From positions 1 through 64,000 of the forward strand of contig JAHBVH010000026.1 of assembly GCA_019637645.1 (NCBI GenBank): a stretch of DNA of 64,000 nt. The letters run 5' to 3'. The translations under genes and the position numbers were made by a program. Of this stretch, positions 8,498 through 16,144 are shown in pieces. The DNA comes from Caldilineaceae bacterium. Lineage in GTDB: Bacteria > Chloroflexota > Anaerolineae > Caldilineales > Caldilineaceae. Every line of letters begins with the position of its first letter. The stretch's first letter is position 1. Below the pieces are notes generated by a model. The model saw only the letters and a program-made list of their open reading frames with translations, was not told the DNA's origin and did not search any database.

Positions 8498-9096
8498 AAC
8501 CTCTCCCTCTTATTTCCACGCGTGGCCCGTGATCTCCCCACAATGTATCGAGTGGCTCGCTAACCCTCACTTGGCCCGCATTGCTTGTCGTCAAACTTTG
8601 AGAAAGGCAGCATCGCACAAAAAGCCTCGGCTTGGCCTATTCATTTCCTCTGGAAAAGTAGCGGGCGTTGTTGACGCGCCGCTTCTCTAATGGAGATGAA
8701 GAATTGCATTGGATAAAAGGCTTCAGCCGGGGTACGGACTCGGCCAGCGCGCTGGCCGTTGTACCTTCTTGTGCGCCACGGGCTACCCAACGACGCAAGC
8801 GAAAGCCTGCTTGCACGGGCGTTGTTGACACACACGGTCTCGCGCGGGCGCTGCGCGGTGATCGCGCAGAACTTACCAAGGGAGGTAACCAGCCCTGGGC
8901 TAGCGACGGCGATTGCGTCCTGCGCATACGGGTTGACTATCAGAAACCTATCTAAGATCTATTGAGGATCTCCAAATACCCTTGTTTGCTCGGCGAACGT
9001 ATGCTATGCTGGCAAAGAGGCCCTCAATACGCCTGCCGCAGTGCCGCCCTGGCGGGCTTGTGGGCAGCCATGGACATTGGAAAGCGGGAGAAGGCA
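8498..9096. other. 600-bp intergenic region with several inverted repeats
   Basis: Between the divergent DJ-1-like and STAND genes. It contains the palindrome CGGCCAGCGCGCTGGCCG (8741-8758) flanked by GGTAC and GTACC, a GCAAGC/GCTTGC hairpin near 8795-8815, and GGGCGTTGTTGAC twice (about 8663 and 8818). No convincing protein gene is seen. A structured leader RNA or decayed sequence are both possible. Confidence 0.4.
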
Positions 9097-10584
9097 ATGG
9101 TGGATCAAAGACAGGCACAATTCCCTACGTTGTTTACCGACCTTTGGGAGGCCCTCAAGCAGTGGCAGGGCAATGCCCAGGGCGAGAGCCCGCTGCGCTA
9201 TCTCTATCTCTTTCGGCAACTCGAACGCCAAGGCCAGGACAACGCGCGGCGTGTCACCAATCAACTCCTCACCAACATCATTGAACAGTTGCGGCAAACG
9301 AATGAGAGCGATGCCAATCTGCTCCAGCTACGCTTTCTAGATCTCTGGCCCATGCATCGCTTGGCGCATCACTTTAATGTTGCGGAAAGCACCGCCTTTA
9401 CCATGCAGCGCGACGCCATCGTGCGGCTGGCGGATACGGTGGTTCAGCTGGAGTTGCAGGCGAGCGCCGCCCAAAAGGCGCTCCTCAAAGAGCGCCTAGA
9501 ACCGGCCAGCTATCTCAAGCTGATTGGCGTTGCAGAACAGATCACCCAGTTGCTCCCCGTGATAACGGCTGCCGAACCGCCTTGGTTGATTGCCCTCGAA
9601 GGAATGGGCGGCATTGGCAAGACCTCCTTGGCCGATGCCCTGCTGCGGCAGCTGATCGACCACCATCACTATGACGAGGTGGGGTGGGTGAGCGCGCGCC
9701 AATATAACCTCAATCTTGGTGGAGTGCTCTACGCTGTTCACCAACCCGCGCTCACCGCGGAAGCGCTGGTCGAAAAATTAGCCAAGCAGCTCATGCCAGA
9801 CTTTGTTGCCGCGGCGGGCAATTCGGCAGAAAAGGTACTGCGCCAGCTCCAGGCGCGGCTCAAAGCCATTCCCCACCTGGTGGTGATCGATAACCTGGAA
9901 ACGCTTACGGATGTAGAGTCGCTGCTGCCAACGCTGCAAACGTTGAGCAATCCTAGCAAATTTTTGCTGACCTCGCGGGCGAGTTTGCGCACCACGCCCA
10001 ATATCTATCATGTGACTGTGCCCGAGCTGAATGAGCCGAATGCCCTGCGGCTCATTCGGCAAGAGGCCGACCTGAGCAATCTACCCGTGTTGGCCGCCAG
10101 CACCGATGCCGATCTCCTGCCCATTGTGGCAGCTGTTGGGGGTAATCCGCTGGCGCTCCGGCTGGTCGTTGGGCAGACGCACCTATACACCTTGGAGTCG
10201 ATCCTGGCCGATCTCCAGGGCGCGCGTGGGACGACGGTGCAGAATCTCTATACTTTTATCTATCGTCGCATCTGGGACAAACTAGAAGAGATCAGCCGGT
10301 TGGTGCTGTTGGTCATGCCGTTGGTGAAGCCAGGGGGCGAAACGCTCGAATACATTGCCGACGTGGGGAAAATGGAGGTGGGGCAAGTCCGCATGGCGCT
10401 GAATCAGCTGATCCAGCTCAACCTGGTCGATGCCCGTGGCGGCCTCCATGATCGTCGTTATAGCATCCACGGTCTAACTCGCACCTTCTTACAAGAACAG
10501 GTGGCACAATGGTGGGGCGGGGGACACGAGGACGAGGGCGAGAGCGACGCCACCCATCCGGTTGACGCGCCTGGCGAGCTGTAG
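9097..10584 (+). CDS. STAND/NB-ARC-type NTPase
   Basis: 495 aa. ATG 9097 has GAGAAGG just upstream; the open frame extends 45 codons further without a signal. Residues ~1-150 are helical, with a segment resembling a helix-turn-helix (HFNVAESTAFTMQRDAIVRL). The NTPase core shows Walker A GMGGIGKTS (~169-177), Walker B LVVIDNLE (~261-268), an arginine-containing sensor strand FLLTSRASL, the GxP-type motif GGNPLALRL (~347) and a C-terminal winged-helix region ending in SIHGLTRTF (MHD-like His). STAND proteins are ATP-driven switches used in regulation, cell death and phage defence. The usual C-terminal sensor repeats are absent, so it is short for the class. A decayed relative lies near 12.3-12.7 kb. 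Confidence 0.8.
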   Translation: MVDQRQAQFPTLFTDLWEALKQWQGNAQGESPLRYLYLFRQLERQGQDNARRVTNQLLTNIIEQLRQTNESDANLLQLRFLDLWPMHRLAHHFNVAESTAFTMQRDAIVRLADTVVQLELQASAAQKALLKERLEPASYLKLIGVAEQITQLLPVITAAEPPWLIALEGMGGIGKTSLADALLRQLIDHHHYDEVGWVSARQYNLNLGGVLYAVHQPALTAEALVEKLAKQLMPDFVAAAGNSAEKVLRQLQARLKAIPHLVVIDNLETLTDVESLLPTLQTLSNPSKFLLTSRASLRTTPNIYHVTVPELNEPNALRLIRQEADLSNLPVLAASTDADLLPIVAAVGGNPLALRLVVGQTHLYTLESILADLQGARGTTVQNLYTFIYRRIWDKLEEISRLVLLVMPLVKPGGETLEYIADVGKMEVGQVRMALNQLIQLNLVDARGGLHDRRYSIHGLTRTFLQEQVAQWWGGGHEDEGESDATHPVDAPGEL

Positions 10585-10621
10585 TTCAGGCAATACCAGG
10601 ACGAGACGGTCGGTTGGTCGC

Positions 10622-11956
10622 CTATTGCGCTGGCCGATCGGGATTCTGCGCTAGCGGGAGTGCTGCATTCACGATCCCGGCTAGGGCGGCCCCGGAATCG
10701 ATGAGGAGGACAGCGATGATACGAAGGTGGCCCGCATAGATGCCGCCTAGGGTGAGCAGGCCGGGGATCAAGGCTAGGTAGAAGCCGCGTTGCCGGTTCG
10801 CGTGGAGAGATGCGGAGAGCGCGAAAAGTTGGCGGAGTTGCGTTGCGGATTGGCTTGATAAAACTACATGGACCGTTGGCGACGTCGCGAGCGCGCTCCC
10901 CGGCGTAGCGATCAAAATCTCTGCTTCGACGGGCTGTGTAGCGGTTGTTGCGCGGCTACTGAGATAGGCAACTTGCTCTCCTTGGCTGCGCAGCGCGGCG
11001 ACGAGGTCCGCCGGTGTCTGGGCCGTGTTGCGTTGCTGTATGCCAATCACGGTGTAGGGCTTGCCCCTACTATTACGGAGCGGGGTGGCTTGGAGCGCAT
11101 CAAGCCAGGGTTCCTCCTCTTCGACATCTAACACCAACGCGGTCACGGTTTGGAGCTGATCGAGAAGATGGATATTCCGCAACCAAATCCCTTGGGCGTT
11201 GGCTGCTTTCAGATAAGTGAGTGTACTCAGCGGTGCTGTGAGCCGATAATCGTAGCCAAAGTTGGTTAACAAGACGGCTAGTGACCGTTGCGCACCGAGC
11301 CAGGGCGTGGAGAGCGCGCTTAGTGCTAGTAGGGGCAGGGCGCCTTGATCGACTGTGATTTGCCAGGCTGGTTTGGTGATCAGTGTGGCGTGTAGTGATG
11401 GCGTCGTCGGTTGGACCTCCGGTGCTGGAACGATCTGCTGCCCCCCTAGCGGTTGGCTCTCTGCTAGGTAGCGAGCCAAATTGATTTCGGCTTGCTTCTG
11501 TAGTTTGCTGCTGCTCCAGAAGAGTGTCGCAAAGAGGGCTCCCGCTGTGAACTGACGGGTCAGCAATAACCCACTCATCAAAATTGCATCATTGAGTGCT
11601 ATGCTCACCCGGCGGTCGGCTTGTCCGGCGCGATACGCAGCTTGGATAAAGTGTAGCTCCAGATAGAGCAGGCCGGGCAAGCTCAACCATGGCCAAAAGG
11701 GTAGCCACCCGCGGCCAATCGTCGTAAGGGCAAGTACGGCAACCGAGAGGGTTAGGTGCTGGTCGATCCTGCTCGTTGTGGCTGGTTCACTGACCATGAC
11801 CGCGTTCTTTGGTCCAGGCTGGGGACGTTGCTTCAACTCTGCCGGTACCCGTAATTGCTCGATTAAACGTGGCCGCTGCTGGGCGGTTGAGCGATGCTGC
11901 TTTCTCCACTGTAGCAGTGCGCCGCCGCCCAAAGATAGTAACAAAGCTGATAACAT
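10622..11956 (-). CDS. P-type-ATPase-like membrane protein without the phosphorylation motif
   Basis: 444 aa; AGAGGA precedes ATG 11956. Parts align by eye with P1B-type metal ATPases. A hydrophobic region is followed by a segment like the 'ATPLA...GILIKGG..LE' part (TAPLSTLTYLKAANAQGI then WLRNIHLLDQLQTV). Next comes LVLDVEEEEPWL where DKTGTLT should be (Asp ~277 kept, KTGT lost). A P-domain-like stretch follows (PADLVAALRSQGEQVAYLSS, then AEILIATPGSAL). The end resembles the last two membrane helices (LHANRQRGFYLALIPGLLTL). No GDGxND motif, N-domain or metal-binding CPC is seen. It cannot be a normal ion pump. It may be a regulatory or structural pseudo-ATPase. Confidence 0.6.
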   Translation of the reverse strand: MLSALLLSLGGGALLQWRKQHRSTAQQRPRLIEQLRVPAELKQRPQPGPKNAVMVSEPATTSRIDQHLTLSVAVLALTTIGRGWLPFWPWLSLPGLLYLELHFIQAAYRAGQADRRVSIALNDAILMSGLLLTRQFTAGALFATLFWSSSKLQKQAEINLARYLAESQPLGGQQIVPAPEVQPTTPSLHATLITKPAWQITVDQGALPLLALSALSTPWLGAQRSLAVLLTNFGYDYRLTAPLSTLTYLKAANAQGIWLRNIHLLDQLQTVTALVLDVEEEEPWLDALQATPLRNSRGKPYTVIGIQQRNTAQTPADLVAALRSQGEQVAYLSSRATTATQPVEAEILIATPGSALATSPTVHVVLSSQSATQLRQLFALSASLHANRQRGFYLALIPGLLTLGGIYAGHLRIIAVLLIDSGAALAGIVNAALPLAQNPDRPAQ

Positions 11957-11972
11957 AGGCTAATTCCTCTTC

Positions 11973-12047
11973 TACAACCCCTGATGGTACAACCCCTGAT
12001 GGTACAACCCCTGATGGTACAACCCCTGATGGTACAACCCCTGATGG
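11973..12047. repeat. 15-bp tandem repeat, 5 perfect copies
   Basis: Unit TACAACCCCTGATGG, ending 17 bp before the start codon of the P-type-ATPase-like gene (minus strand). Being a multiple of three, it also forms a spurious reading frame. Copy number probably varies and could alter spacing between promoter and gene. Confidence 0.95.
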
Positions 12048-12302
12048 AACCCTGGCTGCTAGAGAAGCCCGTTGACAAGCATATAACCACGTAGAAATAG
12101 CAGGCTGGGTTACCTGACTTCTTGCGTAATACAAATGACTGTTTTTAAAATAGCTAATACATGTTGAAAAAACGTTGAGGAATCCATTGAAGTTGGCATG
12201 AAAATCAGCAAGCACCCTACGAAACGGTTTGGAAAGAGCACGATGGGTTCTTCCTCCCTGGCGCTTGGGGTCGGCTGATTGGCCTAGATCTCAGGCGCTT
12301 TA

Positions 12303-12660
12303 TGCGTAGATGATAATGACCACCGGCCACCCAAGCGCTCTATCGGCAGATTCAGGCGGGCGATCGTGGGGCCTGGTGGTATCGGAAAAACCAGCTTGGC
12401 GCATGCACCACCAGGCCGACTTGTCAATTTCCCCAGTAACGCTAGATGCTGAGGTGGGCTTGGCCTATCTGCGGACCCTTGCGCCTAACTTGGGTCCATC
12501 CACTGAGCCTGTCGCGGTGATTTTACAACGCATCTATCGTCTCCTGCTGCCACCCAGGAAACGCGGGATCGGGTGGCGCGGGTGGCGGAGCAACGGGCAA
12601 TACCACTGTGTGGGTGCTAGGGTGTGGCATTGTAGGGTAGCAGTAAAGAGGTAGGGTAGC
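12303..12660 (+). pseudogene. Decayed STAND/NB-ARC NTPase fragment
   Basis: In the frame starting at 12363 the translation is IVGPGGIGKTSLAHA, a textbook P-loop like that of the intact STAND gene upstream. The frame stops soon after. A neighbouring frame (from ~12400) continues with a helical stretch (TLDAEVGLAYLRTLAPNLG, then EPVAVILQRIYRLLLPP). This looks like one gene broken by a frameshift, with neither end preserved. The P-loop is too long a match to be chance; the extent of the remnant is my estimate. Confidence 0.5.
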
Positions 12661-12672
12661 AGTAGAGAGGCA
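12633..12672. repeat. Two-copy direct repeat of about 18-20 bp
   Basis: The segment GTAGGGTAGCAGTA followed by AAGAG or GAGAG occurs twice head to tail, directly before a long hairpin. Confidence 0.6.
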
Positions 12673-12681
12673 TAAAAAAGA

Positions 12682-12739
12682 GTTCGAGCTAGTTGCAGTT
12701 CCCCCGAAGCGGCAGAGCCGCACTGCAACTAGCTCGAAC
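12682..12739. repeat. Long inverted repeat (18-bp perfect arms)
   Basis: Arms GTTCGAGCTAGTTGCAGT (12682-12699) and its exact complement (12722-12739) flank 22 nt that hold a smaller hairpin GCGGC-AGA-GCCGC. It sits between a decayed gene and the 3' end of the muramidase gene. It may be a terminator, a small mobile-element relic, or a processed RNA. Confidence 0.75.
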
Positions 12740-12813
12740 ATAACTAAGTATACCGCGCTTTGTTTGGATCGGCAAATCTACTTTCCAACAAAATGAATTA
12801 GGCTTTAGTCACC

Positions 12814-12845
12814 TATTGTTGATTGACTTTATTGTTGATTGACTT
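12814..12845. repeat. 16-bp direct repeat overlapping the muramidase stop codon
   Basis: TATTGTTGATTGACTT occurs twice in tandem (12814-12829 and 12830-12845). The second copy encodes the last residues of the muramidase protein and its stop, so the duplication has rebuilt the 3' end of that gene. Confidence 0.8.
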
Positions 12846-14292
12846 CCTTGTGCGCGAGGCAGGCGAGGACAACTGTGGCAAGGCTCAGCGCCCAGAAAGC
12901 GCTACAGAGCCAAGTGAGAAAGTGATAGGGATAGAGCATACTCTCGATGAGTTGGGGGAGACGGTTCTGGCGTTGGCTTGTTCGGCACGCGGTGCGCTTG
13001 CGCCAAGCGGCATAGCGTCCTAGCTCTTCATCGGTTTCGACGGGAAGCAAATCGCTTGACCAGGTGGTAGGAGAGGGCGACGGGGAGAGGGGGGTAGGGC
13101 TAGCTGTACGCGTTTGGCTCCCCGTTGTAAACTGCATAGCCCGCTGATAGATCTGGATATTCTGCTGGATCAGCTGTTGATATACTTGCGCTTGGCCAGC
13201 GCCATTGTAGCCCTTCGCAAAGGTGTAGAAGTCGCCGCGCTGAAGGGGTGCGATGAGCCCACGGCTGTCGACAAAGCGAAAAAAACCTTGCAATTGCTGT
13301 CGTATATCACTTTGAAAGGCGTGAAACATCTGCTGTACGGTTGGATAGCCAACCGCGGCATGATTAAAGCCCATGATCTGGGGCGCGGCCATACTGATCG
13401 AGCGCATCGCGGCGGTTTCGTCCAAGGTGCGGGCAAAGGTAAACACAGCCCACTCACTGCTTTGATCGACATGACAGCGCTCCCAAGCACGCTGTGGATC
13501 GCGCCGCCATTGGTGGTTGCGCCAACGTTCGCGCGGGTCAAAGCCAAAATGCTGCTGATATTGGGCTTCGTGCTGCTTGCCCCATTCATCATAGAAGATG
13601 TGATTCTCAAAACGAATGATCATCCGCCCATCGCTGCCAAAGGCGCGCCCATTGGCTTCGGCAATGAGGACAGCGGTGGCGATACTCGGATCAAGCCCAA
13701 ATTTCTGCGATTCTTCCAGGAGGAGCCCGCCATATCCATTCCAGGTCTCAACCACGGTTTGCGTCAAGGCATCCACACCAGAGGTTAGGGTAATCATTTG
13801 CTGAGGGGGTGGGGGAAAGCGGTGGGCTGATCCAGCCGCGGTTGCCGCCACTTCAATGAGCACCCAAAGCCGATCCCCAAAACGTTCGCCACGATGGTTG
13901 CACAACTGCCAAGTGCTTTTATACAGACCTGCTTCACGCGGTGCTACGTAGGGTACTGTAATGCGTATCTGCTCGCCTGGTGGACAAGCGGGGACCTCCA
14001 CTTGAGGGGGAGCACCAATCGTTTCATCACCCACCCAAAGTAATTTATATCCCACTCCCCAAGTGGTTTCACCTACATTACGGATTTGCCAGCTTTGGGC
14101 AAAAGCGGTACCAGCGGGAAGCTGGGTTCCATCGGCAATCCAATCGCTGCCTGATACATAGCGGGCTTGATCTTGTGGTAGCTGGCTTTGGGCCGCTTCT
14201 GCTGGGGTGCTGCTGGGCTGTATTGTTGGCATCGCCGGCTCGATCGGGGCCGGGGCTGGGTTTGGTCGCTTATGCTTCGTTTGCTGTACCAT
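12829..14292 (-). CDS. NBR1-Ig-like domain plus N-acetylmuramidase (DUF3380-type) with C-terminal membrane segment
   Basis: 487 aa; ATG 14292 with GAGAG upstream (a TTG ten codons earlier is less likely). After a Pro/Gln-rich N-terminus comes an NBR1-type Ig domain (~residues 50-150: GTQLPAGTAFAQSWQIRNVG, TTWGVGYKLLW). Residues ~180-400 match the endolysin-type N-acetylmuramidase domain (SQKFGLDPSIATAVLIAEAN, RFENHIF, HVDQSSEWAVF, QIMGFNHAAVGYPT, FAKGYNG). The Glu in AEAN or RFENH is the probable catalytic acid. A Ser/Thr/Pro linker follows. A hydrophobic helix near residues 450-478 is preceded by an Arg-rich stretch. No signal peptide is seen, so positive-inside logic puts the muramidase in the cytoplasm, as in phage endolysins. 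Confidence 0.75.
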   Translation of the reverse strand: MVQQTKHKRPNPAPAPIEPAMPTIQPSSTPAEAAQSQLPQDQARYVSGSDWIADGTQLPAGTAFAQSWQIRNVGETTWGVGYKLLWVGDETIGAPPQVEVPACPPGEQIRITVPYVAPREAGLYKSTWQLCNHRGERFGDRLWVLIEVAATAAGSAHRFPPPPQQMITLTSGVDALTQTVVETWNGYGGLLLEESQKFGLDPSIATAVLIAEANGRAFGSDGRMIIRFENHIFYDEWGKQHEAQYQQHFGFDPRERWRNHQWRRDPQRAWERCHVDQSSEWAVFTFARTLDETAAMRSISMAAPQIMGFNHAAVGYPTVQQMFHAFQSDIRQQLQGFFRFVDSRGLIAPLQRGDFYTFAKGYNGAGQAQVYQQLIQQNIQIYQRAMQFTTGSQTRTASPTPLSPSPSPTTWSSDLLPVETDEELGRYAAWRKRTACRTSQRQNRLPQLIESMLYPYHFLTWLCSAFWALSLATVVLACLAHKEVNQQ

Positions 14293-15307
14293 ACAACACT
14301 CTCTTTTCTTTGTCGCTCTCAACCGACAGGGTAGATAAGTAGCTGCCGCACGATTGGGCGGGTGAGGTTACAGCAGCACTAGTCGTCATGACGAGCTATG
14401 ACCTCTGTATCGGGGCGCTATTTCTGTCACACTACCCATTGCCTTTTTTCGCCTGATCTATGGGTAAACTATCTATGCAGGAGGATGTGCCCGAACGCTG
14501 TTACTGGCTGGTTAAGTAAAACTCAGAAGGTCTTTAGCAGTGCTTCTGCATCCAATCGCGAATTTCACGAAGATTCAGCGTGAAATTCGGGTAGGTGCCC
14601 ATGGGGCGCGATGCACAGCCTGTCTAATAACTTTCTGAGTTATTACTACTACATTTTCTTGATATGACCGCCCGCGCCCAACGGGCACCCGAAAGGCACC
14701 GGGCTACCGAACAACGCCGGCTAAAGCCCGCTGATGAAGATTACCCATTAAATTCGGTAAAGCAGCGCGGATGGAAATCAGCGCCTGCTCGGTCAAGCTG
14801 CGCGGAAGCGCACGAGTAAGGTCTACCGCTTTCATTGCTTACCCTTCATCAGGGCGGTGCGCACAACAAGGGTAAAGAACTGAATCAACACTGTAGTCAA
14901 CTGCATGATACTTAAATAAAATTAAGATTCCTTCTTTTTAGATATGGAGACGTAAGGTATAAGGGTTTAACGTAATGGGCTCCAGTAAACGATCAAAATT
15001 TGTGTAGGCGTTTGCGTTGATTTTTTGTAGGATTTATCCTGCTTATCTTCGGCTGGTCAACCCAAGGTTGAGTTATTGGGTGGTGGAAAGGTAGATGCGA
15101 GGCATACTTGTGGGCAGTTTCAGTTAGGTGTGGGGCTGTGATTGCGGGGATGGCGATACAGGCAAGCGTTGCGTGGCCCCCTCTAAGAATAAGCGCTGGC
15201 GTGGAACGAAGGCAAGGAGGCAAAGAAAGCGAGCATAAGGGAAGCGAGCATAGGGGAAGGTTTCCTATGCTGCCGCATAACCTACCTAATTACCGTAAAC
15301 GCGGCGG
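14293..15307. other. 1-kb region without recognised genes
   Basis: It lies upstream of the muramidase gene and downstream of the response regulator, both on the minus strand. A hairpin with 11-bp perfect arms, CGAATTTCACG (14559-14569) and CGTGAAATTCG (14579-14589), is present, and CGTCATGACG near 14387 is a palindrome. A GC-rich block at ~14665-14850 looks like decayed coding DNA but I cannot identify it. Confidence 0.4.
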
Positions 15308-15964
15308 TTATAGGACTTTGCCCGAGAGCTGCGAAGTGATGCCTTCTTGGATAGCATAACGGATCAACTCGGCATTGCTCGACATGCGTAATTTTTGTAA
15401 CAGGCGCGCCCGATAGGTGCTGACGGTCTTAATGCTGAGCATAAGGTGTTCGGCAATGTCGCTCATGGAATGACCATCCGTGAGGAGCATGAGAACCTCT
15501 AGCTCGCGGTCCGAAAGAATATCCAGGGCGGAGGCCGTGCTGGCATGATGCTCCAATGCGGTCGCTAGTTCTGCCCCAACGGTCGCTGTAATATATTTTT
15601 GCCCACAGGCGACGCGTCGAATGGCGGTGAGCAACTCAGAACCGGCATGATTTTTGGTTAAATAACCAGCCGCGCCAGCTCGCATACAGCGCACCGCGTA
15701 TTGCCGTTCCCCATACATGGTTAGGATGAGGACTGGTAGCGTTGGTTGTTCATCCTTAATGACCTTTAACCAATGCAAACCGGTTTGATCGGGCAAGGCA
15801 ATGTCTAAGACGACAACGTCAAAGGGCTGTTTGCGCAGCAAAGACATTGCTGTCTGGCCATCAGCCGCTTCACCGGCAACGACAACATCAGTGGTTGTTT
15901 TGATGATTTGGACCAATCCTTCACGGACCAAATCATGATCATCGACAAGCAAAATACGAATCAT
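15308..15964 (-). CDS. NarL/FixJ-type response regulator
   Basis: 218 aa from ATG 15964, where the receiver begins (MIRILLVDDHD); GAGGAG is ~12 nt upstream, a rather long spacing. The receiver has the acidic pair DDH, the phospho-acceptor Asp in VVVLDIALPD, a Thr in ILTMYG and the Lys in YLTKN. The C-terminal ~65 residues are a LuxR-type helix-turn-helix (LSDRELEVLMLLTDGHSMSD, IKTVSTYRARLLQKL). It is a DNA-binding transcription regulator controlled by phosphorylation. The histidine kinase gene upstream on the same strand is its obvious partner (180 nt gap). Confidence 0.92.
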   Translation of the reverse strand: MIRILLVDDHDLVREGLVQIIKTTTDVVVAGEAADGQTAMSLLRKQPFDVVVLDIALPDQTGLHWLKVIKDEQPTLPVLILTMYGERQYAVRCMRAGAAGYLTKNHAGSELLTAIRRVACGQKYITATVGAELATALEHHASTASALDILSDRELEVLMLLTDGHSMSDIAEHLMLSIKTVSTYRARLLQKLRMSSNAELIRYAIQEGITSQLSGKVL

Positions 15965-16144
15965 GGAAGAGATGTGCTCCTCAGATATACAGTTGCCATC
16001 AATCACAGCTTGTGGCTTGCTGGATGAAGGTCGTCTGTCCAAAGAATGCCCCACAAGCGAGTATGTGCGTTTATGCAATGTAACGTCGCCGCTGTGCTAC
16101 CCGTGCCATCGCCAACGAAGCTAATGCTACAGGTGTCACTAAGC

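Noticed and set aside
9004..9096. Upstream in-frame extension of the STAND gene (from 8962)
   Set aside because: The ATG at 9097 has a good Shine-Dalgarno and the extra 45 residues look random.
11787..12215. Minus-strand reading frame of 142 aa with a VPSGV repeat
   Set aside because: It arises from the 15-bp tandem array and overlaps the strongly supported P-type-ATPase-like gene in another frame.
14665..14850. Possible structured RNA with GC-rich stems
   Set aside because: No fit to any RNA class I know, and it could be decayed coding DNA.
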